DNA of 12,539 bases, taken from NCBI GenBank assembly GCA_003139735.1, contig PLGA01000114.1, forward strand, positions 1 through 12,539, written 5' to 3'. The translations under genes were made by a program, and so were the position numbers. The notes below the pieces were generated by a model that was not told the DNA's origin, searched no databases, and worked only from the letters and a program-made list of their open reading frames with translations. Positions within the stretch are counted from its first letter, which is position 1; each line of letters opens with the position of its first letter. Below, in pieces: positions 1-8,799 of the stretch. The stretch comes from Bryobacterales bacterium. Lineage in GTDB: Bacteria; Acidobacteriota; Terriglobia; Bryobacterales; Bryobacteraceae.

Positions 1-15
1 CATTTTAAACGAGGC

Positions 16-67
16 TTGACATTGTTTTAGGATAATCAAGCTATAAATGTTTAATTTGATGTATACT
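16..67 (+). promoter_or_regulatory. AT-rich promoter-like region upstream of the HAF/PEP-CTERM gene
   Basis: The first 75 bases are strikingly AT-rich against a GC-rich window. They contain a perfect TTGACA at 16-21, a TATAAA at 42-47 (spacing 20, longer than ideal) and a TATACT at 62-67. No -35/-10 pair has ideal 17-base spacing, so the exact promoter cannot be fixed, but base composition and box-like words fit a sigma-70 promoter for the two-gene unit that starts at 138. Confidence 0.35.
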
Positions 68-137
68 CTATTTGGTCCGGCGAGACGGAATGGAGACGCC
101 GGCGGCGCCGTGACGGTTTGACGCGGGGGAGGAGCCA

Positions 138-1199
138 GTGAAGGCGATCTTGGGAGTATTGCTGTTCTTGTCCTCGCTTCGGGCCGGGGTGATATACGAC
201 ATCACCGACCTGGGCGTTCTTCCTGGCGGTACGACAACTTCGGCCGCAGCCATCAGTTCCAACGGCAATGTCGCCGGCTCCGGCGACTCGGCAAGCGCCA
301 TCTCCCAGGCTTTCCTGTGGACCGCCGCCGCCGGCTTGCAAGGGATCGGCAGCAGCTTGTTTGCCTTCGGAACAGGCGTAAACGCGGCCGGGTTGGTCGT
401 CGGCTACCAGTGGGCCGATGACTTCTCCACATACAACGCGTTCCTGGGCAACGCCACAGGGACCGCGCCGATTCCCACCCTCGGAGGCGCCAACAATGCG
501 GCGACAGGCGTCAATAACGCCGGTACGGTGGTGGGATACTCCGACACCCTAAACGGGGGCACGCAGGCGTTCAGCTATAGCGCCGGCGTCCTCACGGCGC
601 TGGAAGGCCCCGATGACAGCCGCGCCAACGCCATCAACAGCGGAGGAGCGATCGCCGGGCAAGGCGACATCAACGAACTGACCCATCCAATCCTATGGAG
701 CGGCGGAACATGGACGGACTTAGGCGTACCGTCCGGGTTCCAGTCAGGTTACGCGACGGCTATCGCGGATGGTGGGTATGTAGCCGGCACGCTCAACGAT
801 GGCATCGGCGGAACCATGGCCTTCGTTTGGCAGTCCGGTGGAATGTCCGAGGTCGGCTCCTTGACGTCCGGCGGCGACAGTCAAGCTTACGGCGTCAACT
901 CAAGCGGATGGGTTGTGGGCACGTCGGACGGCACAGCCTTCCTGTACGATGGCGCTGCCATGTACGACCTCAATGCCTTGTTAGCCCCTACCACATCCGC
1001 ATGGCAACTCACGGAGGCGGATGCCATCAACAATCTGGGGCAGATCGTGGGCGTCGGGGATATTGACGGGGACCAGCACGCATTCCTGCTCAACCCGGTA
1101 TCCAGCACGCCCGAACCCGCCAGCTTTGCGCTGGTATGCGCCGCGATGACCCTGATCGCGGCCAAGCGACGCCTTCGTACCAAAGGAAAATCCAGATGA
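138..1199 (+). CDS. HAF-repeat protein with PEP-CTERM sorting signal
   Basis: A 353-residue exported protein. A GTG start is chosen because GGAGG lies at 128-132, five bases upstream, and the first 17 residues form a signal peptide (MKAILGVLLFLSSLRAG). The body is about six imperfect repeats of roughly 45 residues with the pattern 'aIn..G.vvG ... aFlw ... lg.l', for example GVNAAGLVVGY, GVNNAGTVVGY, AINSGGAIAGQ, GVNSSGWVVGT and AINNLGQIVGV, each followed by an AF(L/V/S) strand. This is the extracellular HAF repeat family, probably propeller-like. The tail from about residue 323 has PEP (TPEPAS), a hydrophobic helix and a basic end (AAKRRLRTK), which is a PEP-CTERM signal recognised by an exosortase and implies surface or matrix delivery. 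No exosortase gene is in the window. The stop codon overlaps the start of the next gene (ATGA), so the two are probably translated together. The ligand or precise role is unknown. Confidence 0.88.
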   Translation: MKAILGVLLFLSSLRAGVIYDITDLGVLPGGTTTSAAAISSNGNVAGSGDSASAISQAFLWTAAAGLQGIGSSLFAFGTGVNAAGLVVGYQWADDFSTYNAFLGNATGTAPIPTLGGANNAATGVNNAGTVVGYSDTLNGGTQAFSYSAGVLTALEGPDDSRANAINSGGAIAGQGDINELTHPILWSGGTWTDLGVPSGFQSGYATAIADGGYVAGTLNDGIGGTMAFVWQSGGMSEVGSLTSGGDSQAYGVNSSGWVVGTSDGTAFLYDGAAMYDLNALLAPTTSAWQLTEADAINNLGQIVGVGDIDGDQHAFLLNPVSSTPEPASFALVCAAMTLIAAKRRLRTKGKSR

Positions 1200-2320
1200 C
1201 CAGACGCGACCTATTGAAACTGTCTACAGCGGCGGCGGCCGCCGCGGCGTTTCGATCTCCCGCTTCCGGCGCCACCCCTTATTCCATGCCCGGCCTATTT
1301 CCAGCACGGGTCGTGGCTGTCAAGCATTCCGGCGCGAGCGTCAACATGGTCCAGCAGACGGGACCTATCCAGCTCATGGTCCGCTCCGGAATTGCGGCGC
1401 TGACCGGCCAATCGAGCTACATCGCGGGTTGGCGCAAGCTGTTCCAACCGGGCGACGTGGTCGTCATCAAGGTCAATCCCAGTTGGTATCCCCAGACTTC
1501 CACCTGCCCAGCTTTGTTGCTGGAAGTCATCAACGGCCTGCTGCTGGCTGGCGTCTCGCCCAAGAGCATCATCGTATACGAGCGCTACCAGTACCTGCTG
1601 GGTTTTCTGACGCCCTTCCTGCCCCCGTGGGTCACTACCGCGTTTGTCGCCCCCGGATACTACGTCGACGATCAGACCCCGCTGTTCCAGGGTTTGACCA
1701 ACACCCTCGGCTATGACCCGCAGTACTATGTGAACCTGCCGCAGTACCTCGAGCCATGGCAGAGCGCGAGCAATCCGGCCGATACCTGTTCCCACGTCGC
1801 CAAAATCCTTACCACCGTGGCGACTAAGATAATCTCCCTGGCCCAGCTGAAGGATCACCAGGCCAGCGGCGTCACCTTGAATCTCAAGAATCTGTCGGCC
1901 GGCTGCGTTAACAACTGGAACCGGTTCCATGACAACGGCATCAACGTCATGGATCCGGTCATTCCGACTGTCGTTTCCCTGCCCGTGCTGCGCAACAAAG
2001 TGACGCTGGGAATCATCGACGGCATAAACTGCCTGTGCGACGGCGGACCCCTGAACTACGCGGACCCAGCGTACGGGTTCGTATCCTCGCTCAACACCAT
2101 TCTCATGGCCACGGATGTTGTGGCGGCGGACCGGGTCGGCTGGGTGATGATCGATGCGGAGCGGGCCAAGAAGGGCCTGCCGCTCGAAGCGGTGGCCGGC
2201 AATGACGGCTATGATCTTTACACGGACCGCGAGGTCGGGCACATTACGACTGCGGGCCAGATGGGCCTCGGCGAGTGTCGCGACGCCTACATCAACCAGG
2301 AAACGATCACCCTGGCGTAA
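1196..2320 (+). CDS. Tat-exported DUF362 family protein
   Basis: A 374-residue protein. The start at 1196 is preferred over an in-frame ATG 60 bases upstream: AAAGGA sits at 1182-1187, and the product then begins with a twin-arginine signal (TRRDLLKLS followed by an alanine-rich hydrophobic run to about residue 26). The mature part matches the DUF362 family: a GDVVVIKVNPSW segment near residue 87, a GVTLNLKNLSAG segment near 225 (the family's 'K-N' signature), an LGIIDGINCLCDGGP segment near 271, and a MATDVVAADRVGW segment near 304. No ferredoxin-type CxxCxxC cluster, found in some relatives, is present. The biochemical activity of the family is not established. The gene overlaps the PEP-CTERM gene by four bases (ATGA), implying one transcript and coupled translation of two exported proteins that use different targeting signals. 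Tat export suggests folding, possibly with a cofactor, before transport. Confidence 0.85.
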   Translation: MTRRDLLKLSTAAAAAAAFRSPASGATPYSMPGLFPARVVAVKHSGASVNMVQQTGPIQLMVRSGIAALTGQSSYIAGWRKLFQPGDVVVIKVNPSWYPQTSTCPALLLEVINGLLLAGVSPKSIIVYERYQYLLGFLTPFLPPWVTTAFVAPGYYVDDQTPLFQGLTNTLGYDPQYYVNLPQYLEPWQSASNPADTCSHVAKILTTVATKIISLAQLKDHQASGVTLNLKNLSAGCVNNWNRFHDNGINVMDPVIPTVVSLPVLRNKVTLGIIDGINCLCDGGPLNYADPAYGFVSSLNTILMATDVVAADRVGWVMIDAERAKKGLPLEAVAGNDGYDLYTDREVGHITTAGQMGLGECRDAYINQETITLA

Positions 2321-2374
2321 GTTCGTAATCGCCCAGGCAATCCGTACGCGGCGGGTGGCGGGACTTGCGCTACG

Positions 2375-2489
2375 TCACTTCAGCCTGCTCTTGAGCGTTC
2401 CCCCTGCTTCTTCCACCTCTACGTTCGTGGCTTGCCGGGTCTTCCGCTCCACCAGCTCCACTTTGCCGGCCGGCCAGGTTCTTGCCCAC
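2375..2489 (-). pseudogene. Frameshifted remnant of an aminoacyl-tRNA synthetase C-terminus (prolyl-tRNA synthetase-like)
   Basis: On the minus strand the codons from 2464 down to the TGA at 2375-2377 read KVELVERKTRQATNVEVE plus eleven more residues. Immediately upstream, in a neighbouring frame, 2489-2469 read VGKNLAG. One extra base in a GGCCGGCCGGC run joins the two into 'VGKNLAG-GKVELVERKT', the pattern of the last strands of the class II anticodon-binding domain, most like bacterial prolyl-tRNA synthetase (VGK.LaeGkVElv.R.t). Nothing upstream continues the enzyme, so only about 37 residues of a roughly 500-residue protein remain. Family assignment is by eye and moderate; GlyRS or ThrRS tails are less likely alternatives. 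It points to a rearrangement or decayed duplicate in this gap. Confidence 0.4.
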
Positions 2490-2774
2490 CGCTGCTGCCG
2501 ACCCAACCTAAACTATGCACGCTAGCTGAAAGAACACAACGCCCGGCAGCGCGCCCGCGTTCCGGATTTCGTTCAATTTCCCGACAGCCCGAAAGCACGG
2601 CAGTACAGAAGATCCTGGCCAAACTCGTCAACCAAGCCGAACGCGCGGGAGGTGGCCCGTACCACCACCGGGGCAACAACTTGAACCCGCTCGACATAGG
2701 GGCCGACGGCGTTGGAGGTTGGTCAATGGTTTTGAAGTGGGGTTCATGGACAAGTGCCTACGCTGGCGCACTTG
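2490..2774. other. Gap without a recognisable gene, between the remnant and hicB
   Basis: Several open frames cross this stretch on both strands, but none has a convincing ribosome binding site or a recognisable product, and the longest plus-strand frame (2432-2956) runs into the opposite-strand hicB gene. Together with 2321-2489, about 450 bases here lack an intact gene. The visible structure is the synthetase-like remnant on one side and the inverted repeat at 2751-2774 on the other. It may be decayed coding sequence. Confidence 0.5.
2751..2774 (-). repeat. Inverted repeat directly after hicB, possible transcript-end hairpin
   Basis: Perfect seven-base arms CAAGTGC (2751-2757) and GCACTTG (2768-2774) flank a ten-base loop and touch the hicB stop codon at 2775-2777. 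As RNA from the hicAB strand it would fold into a stem-loop right after the stop. There is no run of T on the hicAB strand after it, so it is not a classic intrinsic terminator; it could protect the 3' end, help termination weakly or be a boundary sequence. Confidence 0.4.
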
Positions 2775-3176
2775 CTATGCGGCGTGCCGGCTACGAGGTC
2801 TTTTCCTGGGCGCGGTTGTTTCATGCCGCCCTAAAGCCTGGGCGGCGGCGGCGACCACCAGCATGTTCAAGCTCACGCCCTCGCTTTCAGCTTGAGCAGC
2901 CAATCGGGCGTGCAAGCCCTTGGGCATTCGTACCCGGAATTGCCCGCTCGACGTAGCAGGCGCACTCGGCTTCGGTATGGGATCGCCGTGCTTGCGGCAG
3001 CTCAGCAGGTAGGAACGCACGGCATCCCGGCCATTCACTATGGCCTGTTCGGGCGTTTCTCCGTCCGAGTGGCACCCCGGAAGGTCTGGGTATTCGATCA
3101 AGAACCCACCGCCGTCTTCAACTGAAAGCGGGCGAATCGTGAATGGATACTTGTCGATATTGGCGAACTCAGTCAT
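2775..3176 (-). CDS. hicB: HicB family antitoxin with C-terminal ribbon-helix-helix domain
   Basis: A 133-residue antitoxin expected to bind and neutralise HicA and to repress the operon. Residues 9-60 form the HicB partial RNase H-like fold, with the family hallmark YPDLPGCHSDGETPEQAI (29-46) and the following helix NGRDAVRSYL. Residues about 78-117 (FRVRMPKGLHARLAAQAESE, then GVSLNMLVVAA) match the Arc/ribbon-helix-helix DNA-binding segment of HicB. The last 15 residues are a basic tail (PRKRPRSRH). The ATG at 3176 overlaps the end of hicA by eight bases (ATGACTGA), so translation is coupled in the toxin-first order. No separate strong ribosome binding site is needed or obvious. The palindrome upstream of hicA is the likely binding site of its DNA-binding domain. 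Confidence 0.9.
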   Translation of the reverse strand: MTEFANIDKYPFTIRPLSVEDGGGFLIEYPDLPGCHSDGETPEQAIVNGRDAVRSYLLSCRKHGDPIPKPSAPATSSGQFRVRMPKGLHARLAAQAESEGVSLNMLVVAAAAQALGRHETTAPRKRPRSRHAA

Positions 3177-3417
3177 GGTCGGGCTCCTCCAACTTGCTAA
3201 TAAACTCTAAGAAGTAACGCACGTACCAGGGTTTGATCGGAATGTGCTTCGGCACCGTGGTTCTGCCCGCCCTCGGGTGCCGGAATGTCACATGGCTTGT
3301 GCCGCCCTGACGGTTAACGTCTACACCGAAGCGACGTGCGACGACTTCCAGGTCCTCGATGCGCCAGTTGCGGGCGTTCCTCCGCATTCCCGCAAGGATC
3401 TTCCTGGCATTGGACAC
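3169..3417 (-). CDS. hicA: HicA family mRNA interferase toxin
   Basis: An 82-residue protein of the HicA family, which cleaves mRNA through a double-stranded RNA-binding-like fold. The key segment is RQGGTSHVTFRHP, with the catalytic histidine of the G-S-H motif at about residue 42, followed by TTVPKHIPIKPWYVRYFLEFI, the usual end of the fold. A GTG start at 3417 gives the N-terminus SNARKILAGMRRN, which aligns with the 'NARKIL' start of HicA relatives. An ATG at 3387 would give a 72-residue form. The open frame extends to 3501, but the added residues look unrelated. No clear Shine-Dalgarno precedes the GTG. The toxin looks intact, its length is normal and its histidine is present, so the pair is probably functional. 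Confidence 0.88.
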   Translation of the reverse strand: MSNARKILAGMRRNARNWRIEDLEVVARRFGVDVNRQGGTSHVTFRHPRAGRTTVPKHIPIKPWYVRYFLEFISKLEEPDHD

Positions 3418-3423
3418 GACTGT

Positions 3424-3445
3424 ATGGTACCGAATACGGCACCAT
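3424..3445. promoter_or_regulatory. Imperfect palindrome, probable HicB operator
   Basis: Nine-base arms ATGGTACCG (3424-3432) and CGGCACCAT (3437-3445) are separated by AATA and match at eight of nine positions. The site lies six bases upstream of the hicA GTG start. On the minus strand a weak -10-like TACCAT (3429-3424) falls inside it, with TTG-containing sequence about 17 bases further upstream, so a bound dimer would block transcription. HicB proteins with ribbon-helix-helix tails commonly repress their own operons, which makes this the natural operator. Confidence 0.5.
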
Positions 3446-3746
3446 GGAACAAGGCCGGCGGGGCGTGTCGGTAACTTGGCACTGGGCCGTGTAACGCCCA
3501 AACCGTTGAAATTACTTCCGCACCGCTTAATTTCGTGGATCGGGAATAAGGAACCCGTTTGCGGCCGTTTTGAAGTGCTCCACCTGCCGCATTGTCGGCG
3601 GCGCGGAGGGGCGTCGCGACCATGCCACGCTAGAAGGCTCCCATGTCGGCTGAGGTCAGCGCCTATTCGCCAGCCGTCCGCGTCATTTCCGCCTCCGCAG
3701 TCCGAAATCGATGTGATATGCTTCCCCCTGGCAAGGAGTCACTCAG
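3446..3746. other. Intergenic region between hicA and the dienelactone hydrolase gene
   Basis: About 300 bases with no supportable gene. Open frames cross it on both strands, but none has a start signal or a recognisable product. It should hold the upstream part of the hicAB promoter on one side and the promoter of the hydrolase gene on the other. A TGATAT-like word lies around 3711-3717, without a clear -35 partner. The hydrolase's ribosome binding site AAGGAG is at 3733-3738. Confidence 0.5.
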
Positions 3747-4637
3747 ATGGAACGAAAGCATGCGTCCGATTATCCCCAGGAGTTGCTGGACCTGTTTAAC
3801 CGCTACGTCCACGGCGAGGTAGACCGGCGCGGGTTCATGGATGGCGCCAAGAAATTCGCCATCGGCGGTTTGACGGCAGCGGCGATATTTGAGAGTCTCC
3901 GCCCGAATTACGCCTGGGCGCAACAAGTCCCCAAAGACGACGGCCGCATCAAGACCGAGTCCGCCACGGTCGCCTCGCCGCAGGGCAATGGCAGCATCAA
4001 GGGCTACCTGGCGCGTCCGGCGAACGCCGCCGGAAAGCTGCCGGGAGTGCTGGTGATCCATGAGAACCGGGGGCTGAATCCCTACATCGAGGACGTGGCG
4101 CGGCGTCTGGCGGTCGCCAATTTCATCGCCTTCGCGCCGGACGGTCTTACCAGTGTGGGCGGCTATCCGGGTGACGACGAAAAAGGCGCGGCGCTCTTCG
4201 GCCCCGTGGACAAACCCAAGATGACCGAGGACTTCATCGCGTCCGCGCGCTGGCTGAGGGCGCGTACCGATTGCACCGGCAAGATCGGCGCTGTGGGCTT
4301 CTGTTTTGGCGGCGGCATTGTCAACACGCTGGCCGTGCGCCTGGGCGCCGACCTTTCCGCCGGAGTGCCTTTCTACGGCGCCCAACCCTCCGCCGAAGAC
4401 GCCGCCAAAATCAAGGCCCCTCTGCTGCTCCACTATGCGTCCCTCGACACGCGCATCACCGGCGGATGGCCGGCCTATGAGGCGGCCCTCAAAGCCAACC
4501 ACGCGACTTACACCGCCTACATCTACGAGGGCGCCAATCACGGCTTTCACAACGACACGACGCCGCGTTACGACGAGGCCGCCGCCAAGCTCGCCTGGCA
4601 GCGTACGCTCGATTTCTTCAACAAGTATTTGCGGTAG
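3747..4637 (+). CDS. Exported dienelactone hydrolase family protein
   Basis: A 296-residue alpha/beta hydrolase of the carboxymethylenebutenolidase family, which in characterised members opens cyclic lactone esters in aromatic degradation; the true substrate here is unknown. The start is set by AAGGAG at 3733-3738, eight bases upstream. Residues 1-60 form an N-terminal extension with an arginine pair ([12 protein letters not shown]) and a hydrophobic run ending at AWAQQ, a Tat-like signal set unusually far in. The catalytic set is visible: nucleophile Cys186 in GFCFGGG, Glu106 in VIHENRG, Asp234 in ASLDTRI and His265 in [10 protein letters not shown]. It is preceded by the hicAB island and ends at base 4637, directly against the stop of the opposite-strand kinase gene, with no room for a terminator. 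It appears to be a single-gene unit. Confidence 0.9.
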   Translation: MERKHASDYPQELLDLFNRYVHGEVDRRGFMDGAKKFAIGGLTAAAIFESLRPNYAWAQQVPKDDGRIKTESATVASPQGNGSIKGYLARPANAAGKLPGVLVIHENRGLNPYIEDVARRLAVANFIAFAPDGLTSVGGYPGDDEKGAALFGPVDKPKMTEDFIASARWLRARTDCTGKIGAVGFCFGGGIVNTLAVRLGADLSAGVPFYGAQPSAEDAAKIKAPLLLHYASLDTRITGGWPAYEAALKANHATYTAYIYEGANHGFHNDTTPRYDEAAAKLAWQRTLDFFNKYLR

Positions 4638-7383
<2,746 letters not shown>

Positions 7384-7403
<20 letters not shown>

Positions 7404-7947
7404 TTCGGCTTAGCTCGCGGTGCAACCACGCCCTGGCCACACGCCAGTCGCGCTTCACCGTGGCCGGTGAGACGCCCAGCGCATGAGCCGTCTCCTCGAT
7501 ACTCAGACCGCCGAAATAGCGCAGTTCAACGATCTGCCTTTGCTGCCGGTCCACGCGCTCGAGCGCGTCGAGCGCTTCGTCCAACTCGATCAGGTTGACG
7601 TCCGGAGCCGCGGCCAATTCTCCCGCGTCCTCAACGCACACCGGCGCTATCCCGCCGCCGCGCTTGGCCCGGTTGCGCGTGCGCGCGTAGTCCACCAGGA
7701 TTTCGCGCATCAGATGAGCGGCGACCGAAAGGAACTGCACGCGGTCGCCCCATGCGGCCTGGTGCTGAGCGGCCAGCCTGAGATAGGCCTCGTTCACCAG
7801 GGCCGTGGGTTGCAGCGTGTGGTTGGGCCGCTCTCCCCGCATGCAGGCGGCGGCGACCCTGCGCAGCTCCCGGTAGAGGAGCGCGGCCAACTCGCTCGCT
7901 TCGGCTGGCCCGCGAACCTCGGCGCCCGGCCCCCGCGGCGTCACCAT
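7384..7947 (-). CDS. ECF-type RNA polymerase sigma factor (Sig-70_X6 type)
   Basis: A 187-residue sigma factor. Region 2 spans about residues 20-95, with YRELRRVAAACMRGERPN followed by HTLQPTALVNEAYLRL and then FLSVAAHLMREILVDYARTR, the very characteristic pattern of this subfamily. Region 4 spans about 122-178 (LERVDRQQRQIVELRYFGGL, then a helix-turn-helix SIEETAHALGVSPATVKRDW). It would direct RNA polymerase to a special promoter set. AGGAG at 7954-7958, six bases upstream, fixes the ATG at 7947. It is first in a two-gene unit, and the kinase gene starts within its last codons. No classic anti-sigma factor lies next to it; in this subfamily the adjacent kinase is the usual partner. The unit is divergent from the envelope gene at 8083. 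Confidence 0.93.
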
Positions 7948-8082
7948 AATCGGCTCCTAATGCCCGATATTCCCGCCTAGAATACCACAGCCGTGCCCCC
8001 AAAACGTTGGGTGGGCCCGCGCGTTTTCCACGCATGACCCTCTTCGGAAAGAAATGTCGCAATTACAGTCAGAGGTCATCCA
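7948..8082. promoter_or_regulatory. Divergent promoter region between the sigma factor and envelope genes
   Basis: This 135-base gap must hold promoters for both directions. On the minus strand a TATTCT word (7984-7979), preceded by TGTGG, could be a -10 with a leader of about 25 bases before the sigma factor. No good -35 accompanies it. A short CCCAA/TTGGG stem (7998-8011) and an AAAACG ... CGTTTT inverted pair (8001-8006, 8022-8027) sit in the middle and might be regulator sites. The plus-strand promoter is not resolved. AGAGG at 8071-8075 is the ribosome binding site for the 8083 gene. Confidence 0.3.
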
Positions 8083-8676
8083 ATGAACAGCTTCACAGTT
8101 CTTAACTTCGGGGCTTTTCGCCTGACGGCGGCGCTTTGCTGCCTGGGCGTCCTTGCTACCGGGAGCCGGGCCGCCGGCTTCCAGGCGCGCTGGAACGAAC
8201 TCGCGCCGCTGCTGGAGGGGCGCGAACTATCGATTCCGTTGCAGGGAGGAGCCGTGGTGACCGGCGAATTGCTGAACGTGCGCACGGACTCCCTGAATCT
8301 GGATATCCGGAAGGTCTCCGGCCGGACGGAGTACCGCAAAGGCCCGGCATCCATTCCGCGTGGGTCGGTGACCACGATACGCGCTACCAAGACGCAGGGC
8401 GCCTGGGGCAGGCGCATGGGCGTGCTGATTGGGCAGATCGCCGGGCTTATCGCGGGCGGCGAGCTCGTGGCGCACCTGGCGACAACGGAGCGATCCGGAG
8501 TGCCCACCTTCGTTGCAGTCGATGTGGGCGCCACCGTGGCCGGCTACTACCTGGGCAAATCCAGGGACAAACGCGAGCTGGAGATCGCCGTCGTGCCGGC
8601 TTCGGAGGCGGAGCGCCAGGGCGCCGAGGTTGCTCCGGCGGCGACCGGACAGGAACGCGGGGAGCGAAAGCCGTGA
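8083..8676 (+). CDS. Exported or membrane protein of unknown function
   Basis: A 197-residue protein I cannot name. AGAGG lies at 8071-8075, seven bases before the ATG. Residues 1-30 form a signal peptide ending near GSRA/AG; the two cysteines at 19-20 do not fit a lipobox. Residues about 36-102 look like a small beta-barrel of the Sm/SH3 kind: WNEL..LLEGRELSIPLQGG, then VVTGELLNVRTDSLNLDI, then SIPRGSVTTIRATK. Residues about 112-133 (MGVLIGQIAGLIAGGELVAH) and 140-158 (VPTFVAVDVGATVAGYYLG) are glycine-rich hydrophobic segments, possibly two membrane helices or a glycine zipper. The end is charged. It is the first of a run of envelope genes and faces the sigma/kinase pair. Known function: none. 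Confidence 0.75.
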   Translation: MNSFTVLNFGAFRLTAALCCLGVLATGSRAAGFQARWNELAPLLEGRELSIPLQGGAVVTGELLNVRTDSLNLDIRKVSGRTEYRKGPASIPRGSVTTIRATKTQGAWGRRMGVLIGQIAGLIAGGELVAHLATTERSGVPTFVAVDVGATVAGYYLGKSRDKRELEIAVVPASEAERQGAEVAPAATGQERGERKP

Positions 8677-8710
8677 TGCCGAGCGGCCGGTTCGGCAGCG
8701 AGCAACGATC

Positions 8711-8758
8711 GGCCTGGACTTGCTGGGCAACATGGCCAGCGAGTTTTGGCCCGACCTG
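8711..8758 (+). pseudogene. Possible remnant of a protein tail between two envelope genes
   Basis: In a frame different from both neighbours, the short gap reads ATIGLDLLGNMASEFWPDL. The aromatic and acidic 'GN...EFWPD' motif resembles a C-terminal tail that I associate with some acidobacterial exported proteins. No start signal or upstream domain belongs to it. It could be the end of a lost gene, or the original tail of the 8083 gene cut off by a frameshift in its last codons. This is recognition by eye only and may be coincidence. Confidence 0.2.
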
Positions 8759-8799
8759 AACGCGGATGGCGCGGCGGCCGCCGGCGCAGAGGAGAAGAC

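Noticed and set aside
1136..1195. In-frame upstream start that would add 20 residues to the DUF362 protein
   Set aside because: The extension overlaps the PEP-CTERM tail, is charged and would bury the twin-arginine signal; the ATG at 1196 has a ribosome binding site.
1295..2242. Long open frame of 315 codons on the minus strand
   Set aside because: It is antisense to the DUF362 gene, has no family resemblance, and reflects the GC-rich codon positions of the real gene.
2432..2956. Open frame of 174 codons on the plus strand
   Set aside because: It runs over the end of the convincing hicB gene on the other strand and its product has no recognisable features.
3418..3501. Upstream extension of hicA to an ATG at 3501
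   Set aside because: The extra residues do not fit the HicA N-terminus and the segment contains the operator-like palindrome.
3663..4550. Minus-strand open frame of 295 codons
   Set aside because: It is a shadow of the dienelactone hydrolase gene, whose catalytic residues are all present in the plus frame.
7998..8027. CCCAA/TTGGG hairpin and AAAACG/CGTTTT pair considered as a terminator
   Set aside because: It lies between two divergent starts, where no transcript should end, and the arms are short; kept only as a possible regulator site.
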